From JABMQB01 sp963677475 (lineage in GTDB: Bacteria > Bacteroidota > Bacteroidia > Bacteroidales > Prolixibacteraceae), in NCBI GenBank assembly GCA_963677475.2, contig CAXXQD010000022.1, forward strand, positions 1-64,000: a stretch of DNA of 64,000 nt, in the 5' to 3' direction. Made by a program: the position numbers and the translations under genes. Positions 37,659-46,633 of this stretch are shown piece by piece. Each line of letters starts with the position of its first letter. Position 1 is the stretch's first letter. The notes beneath the pieces are model-generated. The model had not been told where the DNA came from and searched no databases. It worked only from the letters and a program-made list of their open reading frames with translations.

Positions 37659-38153
37659 ATGGTGTTTAAGATTATGCACGTTATTTTATTAGCGTCGGTA
37701 AAGTATTTACTTACAATACCTTATGCGAGGTTAATTGGCCTCTCGTATGAGCAAGCCTTAATTGCCGTGATTTTTGGTGGGATTGGCGGATTTTTGTTTT
37801 TCTATTACCTAAGTGGCTGGCTTAATCGTAAAATGGGAACTATTAAAAGTTTTCTTTGCCGGATAATTCCTCCTTTTATAAGGCTCAGGTACCAACGATT
37901 TTGTACGGATCGAAAAAGTAAAAAACCTACCCGTATTTTTTCAGCACGGTCAAGGTTTCTTGTTACTGCAAGAAAAAAATACGGATTTTGGGGTATTGTT
38001 ATCACTACGCCTATTCTTCTTACAATTCCGTTGGGTGCATTTTTAGCGAATAAATACTATGCACGAAAAAGGCACGTAGTCACCTATATGATTATTTCAA
38101 TTATTGGATGGGCCTTTGTATTGACATCAATTTTTCACGTCTTTCCAAGATAG
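37659..38153 (+). CDS. Small membrane protein of unknown function
   Basis: The 164-aa protein has hydrophobic segments at about 5-25, 30-52, 110-130 and 140-160 separated by a very basic loop. It somewhat resembles the small multidrug export family but I cannot confirm this. Its 3' end overlaps that of the convergent Nudix gene by 19 bases. Confidence 0.55.
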   Translation: MVFKIMHVILLASVKYLLTIPYARLIGLSYEQALIAVIFGGIGGFLFFYYLSGWLNRKMGTIKSFLCRIIPPFIRLRYQRFCTDRKSKKPTRIFSARSRFLVTARKKYGFWGIVITTPILLTIPLGAFLANKYYARKRHVVTYMIISIIGWAFVLTSIFHVFPR

Positions 38154-38545
38154 AGTTGGATTTTTTTCCTGTTCCCAAAATGTCTGATTAATTCCTTATC
38201 TGCCTCGCACAGGTCAAGTTCAAACAATTGTTCCAAATCAAGCCATTGGTAATTTCGATGTTGCTTTAATACAATTTCACCATCAATTATAGTACAAACA
38301 AACGGGATAAGCCGGATTTTTTGGTGAGGATAGGAATGATCAATTGTTTGTAATTCTTCCAACACCGAAATTTCCAGGTCCAGTTCTTCTTTTATCTCCC
38401 GAATAATTGCTTCCTGTTTGCTTTCTGCGGGTTCAATTTTGCCGCCCGGAAATTCCCATTTCGATTGGTGGACAGGGTGCCTCTTATGCTGCGTCGCCAA
38501 AATTTTATTTTCCTTAAAAATTATCGCACAAACAACTTCTATCAT
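38135..38545 (-). CDS. Nudix hydrolase, (d)CTP/8-oxo-dGTP pyrophosphatase-like (MutT)
   Basis: At 136 aa this is a small MutT-type enzyme. The Nudix box GGKIEPAESKQEAIIREIKE with the EE-L-x-L end matches GX5EX7REUXEEXGU in its key residues, except that the last glycine is an aspartate. The opening IEVVCAIIFKENKILATQ and the CTP-type block HQSKWEFPGG are typical of the group that removes damaged or unwanted nucleotides. The specific nucleotide is unknown. Confidence 0.88.
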   Translation of the reverse strand: MIEVVCAIIFKENKILATQHKRHPVHQSKWEFPGGKIEPAESKQEAIIREIKEELDLEISVLEELQTIDHSYPHQKIRLIPFVCTIIDGEIVLKQHRNYQWLDLEQLFELDLCEADKELIRHFGNRKKIQLYLGKT

Positions 38546-38603
38546 CTTTCAAAAATAGAACAAAACCTTAACTTTATATCCCGGTTTCGAATCAAAAAAC
38601 AGT

Positions 38604-39122
38604 ATGAACAGAGAAGAAATTTTTGAATTTATTAAGTATTGGGACAATCTGGAATTGTTTTTTGCTGAAGTAAATAGTATGCCTTCGAACTTTAAATTAT
38701 TATTGGATATTGCACTTAACGACGACCGATACATAAGTTGGCGGGCAGCATATCTGGTTGATCAAATGCACGATAAAGACTCTCAAATTATTCTTCCATA
38801 TTTAGATGCAATAATCGAAAATTTGAAAACCCAAAAACATGCGGGAAAAAAGAGGCATTTCCTTCGCATGCTTACTTCCCACGAAATAAGTGAAAAACAT
38901 AGTGGTTTTATGGTTGAGTATTGTTTTAAAGCCTTTCAAGCAGCAAAAGAGCCGGTTGCCGTGAAAGTTCACGCAATGCAAATATTATTTAATATTGCAC
39001 AAAAAGAACCCGACCTTAAAGAAGAAATCGCGCTTGTTATCGAACATGAAATGGAATACCATGCAACTGCAGGAATTCTTTCACGCGGTAAAAAACTCTT
39101 AAATAAACTTCGAAACAACTAA
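38604..39122 (+). CDS. Helical-repeat protein of unknown function
   Basis: The 172-aa protein appears all-helical, with HEAT-like pairs such as LDIALNDDRYISWRAAYLVDQM and KVHAMQILFNIAQKEP. No catalytic motif is present. Its stop codon overlaps the end of the convergent DUF2723 gene by 4 bases. Function unknown. Confidence 0.6.
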   Translation: MNREEIFEFIKYWDNLELFFAEVNSMPSNFKLLLDIALNDDRYISWRAAYLVDQMHDKDSQIILPYLDAIIENLKTQKHAGKKRHFLRMLTSHEISEKHSGFMVEYCFKAFQAAKEPVAVKVHAMQILFNIAQKEPDLKEEIALVIEHEMEYHATAGILSRGKKLLNKLRNN

Positions 39123-42100
39123 TTGCCTGATTTCTTTGAAAGTTTTCGGATTAAATCGTTTAATTGCCCGTCAAGTTCTTTACTAAGTTCTTCCTGTTTG
39201 TTACGTTGTGTCAGTACCACTAAATTCCTAAGTGCCGACAAATCCCGGTTCATATCGCCATTGACAGCTTTTGCAAATTTTTCGGGAACTTCCGTATAAT
39301 ACTCCACATTTTCAAGGAAGTTTTTGGCTAAAATGCGAACATACTTATTGCCCTTTTCAATTGCCCCGGCTTTAAAATATTGTTCAACTGCTGGGAAAGA
39401 GTCAAATTCCAAAGGCATTTTTTCATCCGGATAAATTTCAAACATCCGATCGATAACAGCAATACAAGAATCCTTTTTACCTTGTTTCAATAGTTCCTCT
39501 GATAATCGGGCAAACATATACCTGGCTTGAATTATACGTACTTCTTTTTCGTTGTATTCATCAATATAAACATCGGGGTCGTTTACATTTCCCCAGGTAA
39601 ATTTGTTCATTACATTATCGTAAAGGATATCGGCATCTATACGTCCGTAAAACGAGCCCCGTTTACCTGATTTTATAGGAACAAGCCTGTAAGCCAACCC
39701 CTCGTACTGAAGATAATCCAGAAAATGTACCTGATCAGTGTATAATAAACTGTGGTCAACGTAAATTGGCCGTTCCCAATTATTTGCTGCTACCATATTT
39801 AGCAAAGCCCATTCACTTTGTGTAATCATTGATTTATTGATCCCGAACTCAATTTTATCCACAATCAGGTTGGCATCTTTGGCTTTTACCGTGCCAGTGG
39901 AAATTGCTTTCTCTTTATCCACGTTGATATAGAATTTTTTGGAAGGGATAAAATCCATTAAGCTGCCGTTAGAAACTTTCACTTTCGAACGAACATCGTC
40001 ACTTCCTAAAACTTCCATTGCCTGGCTAAGCTCAATTGGTTCTTTAATACGGTCTTCCAGAAAAACGCCGTCCCTTACACCCAGGTAATATTGGTCGCGG
40101 GTGAAAGTAAACGGAACAGGTGCACAGTCGTTTTGTGCTTTGGTTTGTTGGTCAACATACCAATCCATTCCCAAATAACTTAAGTTGATAATCCTCACAT
40201 CGGGGCGCACACCTTCCACTTCCTGAACATACCATAAGGGGAATGTATCGTTGTCGCCATAGGTGAACAACAAAGCATTTGGCGCACACGATTCCAGGTA
40301 GTTTTTGGCATAATCGCGTGCCATATACCTTCCCGACCGATCGTGGTCATCGTAATTCTCCGATAACATAATGCCAGGCACCAATACCAGTGAAATGGCA
40401 ACAACAGAACCTGCAATTGCTGGTCCTTTTGCATATTTTTTCAGGAGCGAATAAATAGCAGGTATTGCCAATCCAATCCAAATTGCAAAAGCGTAAAACG
40501 ATCCTGCATAGGCATAATCCCTTTCACGGGGTTGAATTGGGTATTGGTTAAGGTAAATAACGATTGCCAGTCCGGTAAAAAAGAACAACATCATTGTCAC
40601 CGAAAAATCTTTTCTTCCTGAAATACCCTGTCGGTATTGATATAACAATCCTGCAATTCCAAAAAGGAGTGGAAGGAAGTAATATTTATTGTTCGATGGT
40701 GTATTTCTTTTATGCTCAGGGAGAATGTTTTCAGGGCCCACTTTGGGTTCATCTAAAAAGCTTATTCCTGATATCCAGTTGCCATTTTGGAAACCTCCGT
40801 GCCCTTGTATATCGTTCTGGCGCCCGGCAAAATTCCACATAAAGTAGCGCATGTACATGTGTCCGACCTGATAATTCAGGAAGAACCTGATGTTTTCAGA
40901 AAACTTTGGTTTAACAATTGTTTTTGTGCCATTCCTATCCCGTACACGTATTTTTTGGCCTTTTATTTTTCCCCATTCTTTATAGACCCTGACATGATCT
41001 GATTTACTGCTGTACATTCTCGGAAAAATTGTTGTAAACCTTTCATCATATGTCCTTCCCGATGGGGTTGAACTTGTTATTTTATATTTGCCATCAACTT
41101 TATTATAAATATCTTTATCGCCTTTCATGCCAACTGCCGGGGCATTATAATATTGACCATGAATTAGCGGGCGGTCGCCATATTGTTCGCGGTTTAAATA
41201 ATAGAGCAAATTATAGGCATTGTCTGGGTGGTTTTGGTTCATTGGCGGATTTGCCGATGACCGGATTAAAATCAAACCAAAAGAAGAATACCCAATTAAA
41301 ATAGCAACTACGCTGACAATGATGGTGTTCCAAACAACCAATCCTTTTTGATGCGTATAACGAATTCCAAAATATATTGCCGCAATTAAGGCAATGACCA
41401 TTGCAATTACCCCTGAATTAAAGGGCAGCCCTATTGTATTCACGAAAAAGTAATCAAACCCGAAAGCAACTTTGGCAACTCCCGGAATCACAACATACAT
41501 AACGCCACCCAAAAGTCCAACAGCAACTGCAGATGCAGCAACAATACCTTTCCAGGTAACTTTATACTTTTTAAAATAATAAACAAAAACTATTGCGGGG
41601 ATTGCCAATAAGTTCAGAAGGTGGACACCAATCGACAAGCCCATTAAATAGGCAATTAGCACTAACCACTTGTTTGCAAAGGGCTGATCGGCATTTCGTT
41701 CCCATTTTAAGATTGCCCAAAATACAACAGCTGTGAACAATGAAGATAAAGCGTATACTTCACTTTCAACAGCAGAGAACCAAAACGAGTCGGAAAAAGC
41801 ATAGGCTAAAGCCCCAACTATTCCTGCGCCAAAAATCACAATTTGTTCTGTTAAAGAAGGCTTGTCACTTTTTACCAACTTAGATGCAAGATGAGTAATT
41901 GTCCAAAAAAGGAACATTACGGTTGCTGCGCTTGATGTTGCAGAAAGGGAATTAACCATTAAGGCAACTTTGGAAGTGTCGGGTGCGAAGATTGAAAACA
42001 CCCGCCCCAAAATCATAAATAGTGGTGCGCCAGGAGGATGCCCTACTTCAAGCTTGTAAGCACTTGTAATAAATTCCCCACAATCCCACCAGCTAACCGT

Positions 42101-42187
42101 TGGTTCGATTGTTAAAAAATATACAATTGCAGAAATAATAAAGACGGTCCATCCAAGGATATTATTAAGAAGTTGATTTTGCTTCAC
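39119..42187 (-). CDS. DUF2723 large membrane protein (glycosyltransferase-like)
   Basis: This 1022-aa protein has about a dozen N-terminal membrane helices with the DUF2723 opening EPTVSWWDCGEFI and LEVGHPPGAPLF, followed by a soluble C-terminal half with helical repeats. The acidic WDCGE after the first helix corresponds to the catalytic acid of GT-C enzymes that use lipid-linked sugars. Vertebrate TMEM260, related to this family, is a protein O-mannosyltransferase. A role in protein or surface glycosylation in the periplasm is therefore likely. Confidence 0.85.
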   Translation of the reverse strand: MKQNQLLNNILGWTVFIISAIVYFLTIEPTVSWWDCGEFITSAYKLEVGHPPGAPLFMILGRVFSIFAPDTSKVALMVNSLSATSSAATVMFLFWTITHLASKLVKSDKPSLTEQIVIFGAGIVGALAYAFSDSFWFSAVESEVYALSSLFTAVVFWAILKWERNADQPFANKWLVLIAYLMGLSIGVHLLNLLAIPAIVFVYYFKKYKVTWKGIVAASAVAVGLLGGVMYVVIPGVAKVAFGFDYFFVNTIGLPFNSGVIAMVIALIAAIYFGIRYTHQKGLVVWNTIIVSVVAILIGYSSFGLILIRSSANPPMNQNHPDNAYNLLYYLNREQYGDRPLIHGQYYNAPAVGMKGDKDIYNKVDGKYKITSSTPSGRTYDERFTTIFPRMYSSKSDHVRVYKEWGKIKGQKIRVRDRNGTKTIVKPKFSENIRFFLNYQVGHMYMRYFMWNFAGRQNDIQGHGGFQNGNWISGISFLDEPKVGPENILPEHKRNTPSNNKYYFLPLLFGIAGLLYQYRQGISGRKDFSVTMMLFFFTGLAIVIYLNQYPIQPRERDYAYAGSFYAFAIWIGLAIPAIYSLLKKYAKGPAIAGSVVAISLVLVPGIMLSENYDDHDRSGRYMARDYAKNYLESCAPNALLFTYGDNDTFPLWYVQEVEGVRPDVRIINLSYLGMDWYVDQQTKAQNDCAPVPFTFTRDQYYLGVRDGVFLEDRIKEPIELSQAMEVLGSDDVRSKVKVSNGSLMDFIPSKKFYINVDKEKAISTGTVKAKDANLIVDKIEFGINKSMITQSEWALLNMVAANNWERPIYVDHSLLYTDQVHFLDYLQYEGLAYRLVPIKSGKRGSFYGRIDADILYDNVMNKFTWGNVNDPDVYIDEYNEKEVRIIQARYMFARLSEELLKQGKKDSCIAVIDRMFEIYPDEKMPLEFDSFPAVEQYFKAGAIEKGNKYVRILAKNFLENVEYYTEVPEKFAKAVNGDMNRDLSALRNLVVLTQRNKQEELSKELDGQLNDLIRKLSKKSGN

Positions 42188-42343
42188 GAGGTTGAATTTT
42201 AAATAATTAATTTCTTACGCAATAATACAATAAATAAACTTTTCAAAAGAATAAACTTTGGTTTCAGTCCGGATTATTTTACCCTTTTTTTATTACATTG
42301 ATGCAAATATACAGCTAAAAAAGAGAAATATTATTTGTTGTGT

Positions 42344-42373
42344 TTTGGAGAAAAGAAAATTTTTATACTTTTG
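42344..42373 (+). promoter_or_regulatory. Promoter for tRNA-Gln
   Basis: TTTG at 42344-42347 and TACTTTTG at 42366-42373 are 18 bases apart and match the Bacteroidota -33 and -7 elements. The box ends 31 bases before the tRNA. Confidence 0.6.
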
Positions 42374-42404
42374 CACGGTCTTTACAGAAAAGACGATGAA
42401 TGAT

Positions 42405-42477
42405 TGACCCGTGGTGTAATTGGCAACACAACTGATTTTGGTTCAGTAGAGTCCAGGTTCGAGCCCTGGCGGGTCAA
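42405..42477 (+). tRNA. tRNA-Gln (TTG)
   Basis: A 73-nt cloverleaf with acceptor stem TGACCCG/CGGGTCA, an anticodon stem ACTGA/TCAGT around the loop TTTTGGT giving anticodon TTG, and T loop GGTTCGAGCC. CCA is not encoded. A tyrosine integrase gene lies 240 bases downstream, so this tRNA is the likely insertion site of the accessory island. Confidence 0.97.
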
Positions 42478-42481
42478 CGAA

Positions 42482-42515
42482 AAAGTCTGCAAAAAAACGC
42501 AGACTTTTGTTTTTC
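42482..42515 (+). terminator. Terminator of tRNA-Gln
   Basis: A perfect 10-bp stem AAAAGTCTGC/GCAGACTTTT with an 8-base A-rich loop, followed by GTTTTT. Confidence 0.85.
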
Positions 42516-42663
42516 AAGGAATTAGCATTTTCCCACTAAGCAAATAAACGCATAAAAGCCACATGAATGAAGGGTACGAGGTGGCATTTGAGGTGGTTTA
42601 AATCTACTTTTCAAAAAGACCACCTTATTTCATTCTTTTTCATTGATATTCAGCACTTTGCAT

Positions 42664-42694
42664 TTTGTAAAATTATTGATCTAAAGTAGTTTTG
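42664..42694 (+). promoter_or_regulatory. Promoter for the tRNA-linked integrase
   Basis: TTTG at 42664-42667 and TAGTTTTG at 42687-42694 with exactly 19 bases between them match the full Bacteroidota promoter. The box ends 23 bases before the GTG start. This is the best promoter match in the window. Confidence 0.7.
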
Positions 42695-42717
42695 TATCAA
42701 CGAAAAAGTAAAAAAAG

Positions 42718-43920
42718 GTGGTTAAATTAAGTGTAAACTTTTATATCAGGAAATCAAGGAAACTTTCCAATGGGGAATGCCCCATCTATTGTCGACTTAC
42801 CATGAAAGGCAAGCGGGCTGAATTTGCTGTGAACAAGAGTGTTTCTGAGGATATTTGGATTTCAAGTGCAGGAAAAGCAAAAGGAAATTCAGTAGAAGTA
42901 TTCAGACTGAACAAGGTACTTGAAAATATTATTTCGAAGGTTAATGAAATACTTAGGAAGTCAGAGTTGCAAGGCCTCCAACCAACTCCTGAACTTGTCA
43001 GAAACGAACTCCTTGGTATTAACAAACAATATAGATTCTTGATTGAGGCTTACGAACAGCATAATGGACAGATGGAAATCTTGGTTGGGAAGCAATATGC
43101 GCCTAAGACATTAGCCCGGCATAAGACCTCATTAAAACATATAAGAGATTTCATCAAGTCAGTTTATAAAGCAAATGATATTGAGTTAGTTAAAATCGAC
43201 CACCAATTCCTTGTTAATTATGAGTTTTGGTTGAAAACTAATACCACATGTCAGCACAATGCTGTAATAAAATATATCTCCAACCTTGGTAAAATACTTA
43301 AAATAGCCCGGAATAATGGCTGGATGCCACACGACCCTTTCAGGAATACTAATTTCAAGTATAAGGAGGTGGATAAACCATTCCTTTCACAAGAGGAACT
43401 TGACAAAATAATGTCAAAAAGTTTTTCCATTCCAAGGTTGGAAAAAATAAGGGATGTTTTCCTTTTCTGCTGTTTTACAGGGCTTGCTTTCATAGATGTA
43501 AAAGAACTTAAAGAGGAAGACTTCATTGAAGTTAAAGGCGAAAAATGGATCAGGAAAAAACGCCAGAAGACAAAAAACTGGTCGAACATACCTGTATTAC
43601 CTGCTGCCCAAAAGATATTAGACAAGTATGTAGGTGATGATGAATGTTCAATCTATGGGACATTGTTGCCAGTACCATCAAATCAAAAGATGAACGCTTA
43701 CTTGAAAGAGATCGCAGACTTATGTGGTTTCAAAATGAAATTAACCACACACGTTGCAAGGCACACATTTGCAACTACTGTAACATTATCAAACCATGTA
43801 TCAATGGAAGCAGTCTCTAAAATGTTGGGCCATTCATCACTTGCAATGACCAAAAAATATGCGAGGATTTTAGATAATTATATTGCTGATGAATTTAAAA
43901 AGATAAAAAACCTTTATTGA
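42718..43920 (+). CDS. Tyrosine site-specific integrase (tRNA-linked)
   Basis: This 400-aa recombinase has an N-terminal arm-type DNA-binding domain (MVKLSVNFYIRKS, with CPIYCRLTMKG), a SAM-like core-binding domain (about 110-210) and a C-terminal catalytic domain. Visible catalytic elements are the beta-hairpin lysine region (KKRQKTKNW), HVARH with the H and R, LGHSS with the second His, and the nucleophile tyrosine in KKYARIL. The first arginine position reads TGLAFIDV, an alanine in place of R, as in many Bacteroidota integrases. It starts with GTG behind AAAAAAAG. Its position beside tRNA-Gln suggests that it inserted the island. Confidence 0.92.
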   Translation: MVKLSVNFYIRKSRKLSNGECPIYCRLTMKGKRAEFAVNKSVSEDIWISSAGKAKGNSVEVFRLNKVLENIISKVNEILRKSELQGLQPTPELVRNELLGINKQYRFLIEAYEQHNGQMEILVGKQYAPKTLARHKTSLKHIRDFIKSVYKANDIELVKIDHQFLVNYEFWLKTNTTCQHNAVIKYISNLGKILKIARNNGWMPHDPFRNTNFKYKEVDKPFLSQEELDKIMSKSFSIPRLEKIRDVFLFCCFTGLAFIDVKELKEEDFIEVKGEKWIRKKRQKTKNWSNIPVLPAAQKILDKYVGDDECSIYGTLLPVPSNQKMNAYLKEIADLCGFKMKLTTHVARHTFATTVTLSNHVSMEAVSKMLGHSSLAMTKKYARILDNYIADEFKKIKNLY

Positions 43921-43946
43921 TAACATAAAAACCGGGTTTGTAAAGA

Positions 43947-44018
43947 GGGAGGGTATTTTCATGTCTGCTTTTAAGCCCTCCCACTCTTTTTAATAAAGTG
44001 GACAATAAAAGCAGACAT
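43947..44018 (+). promoter_or_regulatory. Mutually exclusive hairpins between integrase and polymerase gene
   Basis: GGGAGGG (43947-43953) can pair with CCCTCCC (43976-43982), followed by a T-rich run: a terminator for the integrase. ATGTCTGCTTTTA (43961-43973), which lies in the loop of that hairpin, is an exact inverted repeat of 44006-44018, which ends directly at the ATG of the polymerase-like gene. The two pairings interleave, so they may be alternatives, as in an attenuator, or form a pseudoknot. Confidence 0.5.
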
Positions 44019-45392
44019 ATGAAAACTTTATTGAAAAAAACTGTTGCCACAATTACGACAGTAGTAACTGTCACATCCTTTGTGCCAGCAATTGAAAAAC
44101 ACTTACCCCAAACGTTTAAAATCCCACCAGTCAAGAGCTGTGTGATGCAAACGGTAGCTGTTCCAATTGAGACAGCACCTAAATCAACTAGTAATGAAGA
44201 ACAGATAAACTACCTGTACATAAGTCAAAGGTTGTATGATTTTGTACTCAGGAAAAAAGAATGTTACAGTACAAAGAAAAATTACGCATACCACTACCTG
44301 TTTTTTTGCAGTACGATAGCTTACTTAGAAAATGTCGATAAAAGGTACAAGGAAAAGAAGTACGTTAATATCAATTATAAAATAATGACATCAATTATAA
44401 GCAAAAACATCTATTCAGAGATGGTAGGTAAATTAATAAGATGGGGTGTCATTGAAACTAATAATAGCTATCAAGCTAGGAACTACAGTAAGGGGTACAG
44501 CTTAAAACCACCTTATAACAACAACATTAAAAGAGTTCCAATAAACGATAAGTTAATTAATCAAAAAATCAACCTATTTAAAATGAAATCAAGAAAAAGA
44601 ATTGAAAAATTACCTTACCCATACCAATACTTGTCTATGACAAACACGTGGATTAAAATGGACGTTGCAAATGCACTTTGGTATAATGAAACTAACTATT
44701 TAACACAGTACGTTGAAAAATACAATGCTAACCTGTATTCAATTTTTGCCTATGAAGATGAGTGGTACCGCTTTACAGTTGATAGCACAGGGAACAGAGC
44801 TCACACTAACCTCACTAACCTTGGCAGTTATTTAAGGCAATTCCTTTCAGTCGAGAATGAACAATTAGGGCAGGTAGATATATGTAATTCACAACCATTA
44901 TTTTTTTATTTGCACATCAAAAACCTATCTTTTATACCACAAGATGAAAAGGACAGGTACAGGGCAATAGTTGAAAATGGTAGATTCTATGAATTTTTCA
45001 TGGAAAGATTGAATATAGCCTCAAACAAGAGGACGAAAGTGAAGCATAAAATCTTAGCTGCGGTATTCTTTGATAAGTATAGGAAAAAAGAAAGTAAGTA
45101 CGTTAAAGTTTTCCGTCAAGATTTCCCATCAATTTTGGGATACATTACAAAACTCAGGAAAAGAGACCATACTATGCTTGCAAAAATCCTGCAAAAAGGA
45201 GAAAGCAAGTTTGTTATTGAGAAAGTTGTGGGTGGATTTGTTAAGCAGTTTGGCGCTGATTCTGAATTTATTAGTACCATACATGATAGCATAGTAGTTA
45301 AAACTTCCATGTTGGATACCGCGAAAGAAATCATGCAGAAATGTTTTTGGAAGGAAGGTATTTATCCCCAGCTATCGGTAAGCGTTTTTTGA
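44019..45392 (+). CDS. Divergent family-A DNA polymerase-like protein (TV-Pol-like)
   Basis: The protein is 457 aa from the ATG at 44019 (a GTG at 43998 is the alternative). It carries, in the order used by family A polymerases, a motif A candidate QVDICNSQP with D287, a motif B candidate R338-T-K-V-K342 (the RxxxK helix) and a motif C candidate TIHDSIVVK with H422 and D423. The N-terminal ~280 residues have no similarity I recognise. TV-Pols are a known group of such polymerases encoded in bacterial mobile elements with tyrosine recombinases, thought to combine primase and polymerase activity. The position right after an integrase fits. Assignment is from motifs alone. Confidence 0.6.
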   Translation: MKTLLKKTVATITTVVTVTSFVPAIEKHLPQTFKIPPVKSCVMQTVAVPIETAPKSTSNEEQINYLYISQRLYDFVLRKKECYSTKKNYAYHYLFFCSTIAYLENVDKRYKEKKYVNINYKIMTSIISKNIYSEMVGKLIRWGVIETNNSYQARNYSKGYSLKPPYNNNIKRVPINDKLINQKINLFKMKSRKRIEKLPYPYQYLSMTNTWIKMDVANALWYNETNYLTQYVEKYNANLYSIFAYEDEWYRFTVDSTGNRAHTNLTNLGSYLRQFLSVENEQLGQVDICNSQPLFFYLHIKNLSFIPQDEKDRYRAIVENGRFYEFFMERLNIASNKRTKVKHKILAAVFFDKYRKKESKYVKVFRQDFPSILGYITKLRKRDHTMLAKILQKGESKFVIEKVVGGFVKQFGADSEFISTIHDSIVVKTSMLDTAKEIMQKCFWKEGIYPQLSVSVF

Positions 45393-45811
45393 AACAAGTT
45401 TGAGGCGCAAAAATCCCACAGCACCCAACCCATCCAATGGGATGAGGTACACCACCATAAATATCCCCCCTTATGTGTTCCATTATCTTATTGTTAAATA
45501 GAGAAGAAAGCTGCTCGGGAAATGGAAGATTTGAAAGCAGATAACTTATCCTCCTAACATTCCAATATCAATGTATATTCCTTTATCATTTGCAATGTAA
45601 CTTCTCTATACTTTGACATCCTTAGAAGTCTAAAAACTCGTTAAAAATTGATTCTGGCAGGTTTCGAAGCAATGTGTCTTTGTTAATCCTATATTTTTTA
45701 TATCCACATCTTTGATTAGGGTACTTTTCAGGATTTCAAAGCATTCTGAGTCTTTCTCTTTGTAGATGAGTTGTAACCGGTTCATTCTTCAAGGTTATGC
45801 TTTATTGGTAC
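45393..45811. other. Non-coding gap with a possible gene remnant
   Basis: Apart from a frameshifted small frame at 45622-45785 on the minus strand I see nothing definite. It separates the polymerase gene from the membrane operon and no clear terminator is visible. Confidence 0.3.
45622..45785 (-). pseudogene. Possible frameshifted small gene
   Basis: The frame starts MNRLQLIYKEKDSECFEILK and, after a one-base shift, continues KYPNQRCGYKKYRINKD and then LLRNLPESIFNEFLDF to a stop. The two halves together look like a protein of about 54 residues with natural composition. The family is unknown, and it could be a chance frame in AT-rich DNA. Confidence 0.3.
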
Positions 45812-46621
45812 TCAATAGAATTTATTTTGCACCTTCTTCTGTTTCCTCCTATGGTAAAAATGATATACCCCTATACTTATTGAAAAAGGGATAAGGAAAT
45901 AAAGGATAACATTTATGAACTTCTCAATTGCAAGATAGAATAAGCTCCCAAAATATGATATAAAACCAGTATATTCATAACTTGGTGATTGATACCCTTC
46001 AACCAAACCTGACTGAATAAATATATAGCCTCTTTCCTTGACTTTAAAAAATGGCTCATCATCACTTAATTCACGCTCTAATTCAACCATCCTTTGCTTA
46101 ATTAAAGCAATATCGCTGTTATGTAAGATATAATCTTGGCTTTCTGCAATACGGGCTTCATTTGCATACATTCCTTGCCCTCCAATGTAATATTCCTTGG
46201 CAATGCCATGGTAATTATTAATCAAAGGGTTGCCTTTAATAAACAAAAGAAAGATGATTGCAAAAACCAGAAATTGTTTGGGGTATAAATCATATTGAAG
46301 CTCATAATTGAAATTGTCTTTAAGTATCCTGAAAAATTCACTGAGATAATCTTTGAAAGCTTGGATTATCCTCCCTTTCTTGATGCCTTGAATTATCTCA
46401 GAGGAATAATCAAAATCCAACAGTAGGAAAAAGGCGTTAATAATTACTACGCCAAAAACAATGATGATTACAGTTAAAAGCCAATCTAATCCACCAAAGA
46501 AAAAACCAGTTGGTTCAATATCAAAGAAATATTCCAACTGGTTGTATGTATTGAAAGCCCATGAAGTAAAGAAACTGATAAAGAATACCAGTATTAGCCT
46601 TGAAAATAAGTATTTAGCCAT
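45812..46621 (-). CDS. Membrane protein of unknown function
   Basis: The 269-aa protein has four hydrophobic segments (about 5-22, 42-65, 112-128 and 225-255) and a soluble stretch between the third and fourth. No family is recognised. It is the third gene of an operon with the GYF/RDD protein and another membrane protein, with gaps of 12 and 11 bases. Confidence 0.6.
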   Translation of the reverse strand: MAKYLFSRLILVFFISFFTSWAFNTYNQLEYFFDIEPTGFFFGGLDWLLTVIIIVFGVVIINAFFLLLDFDYSSEIIQGIKKGRIIQAFKDYLSEFFRILKDNFNYELQYDLYPKQFLVFAIIFLLFIKGNPLINNYHGIAKEYYIGGQGMYANEARIAESQDYILHNSDIALIKQRMVELERELSDDEPFFKVKERGYIFIQSGLVEGYQSPSYEYTGFISYFGSLFYLAIEKFINVILYFLIPFSISIGVYHFYHRRKQKKVQNKFY

Positions 46622-46633
46622 GTTATTTGTGTT

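Noticed and set aside
37659..38153. Firm call of a small multidrug export protein
   Set aside because: The resemblance is only in hydrophobic pattern, so it is left as an unknown membrane protein.
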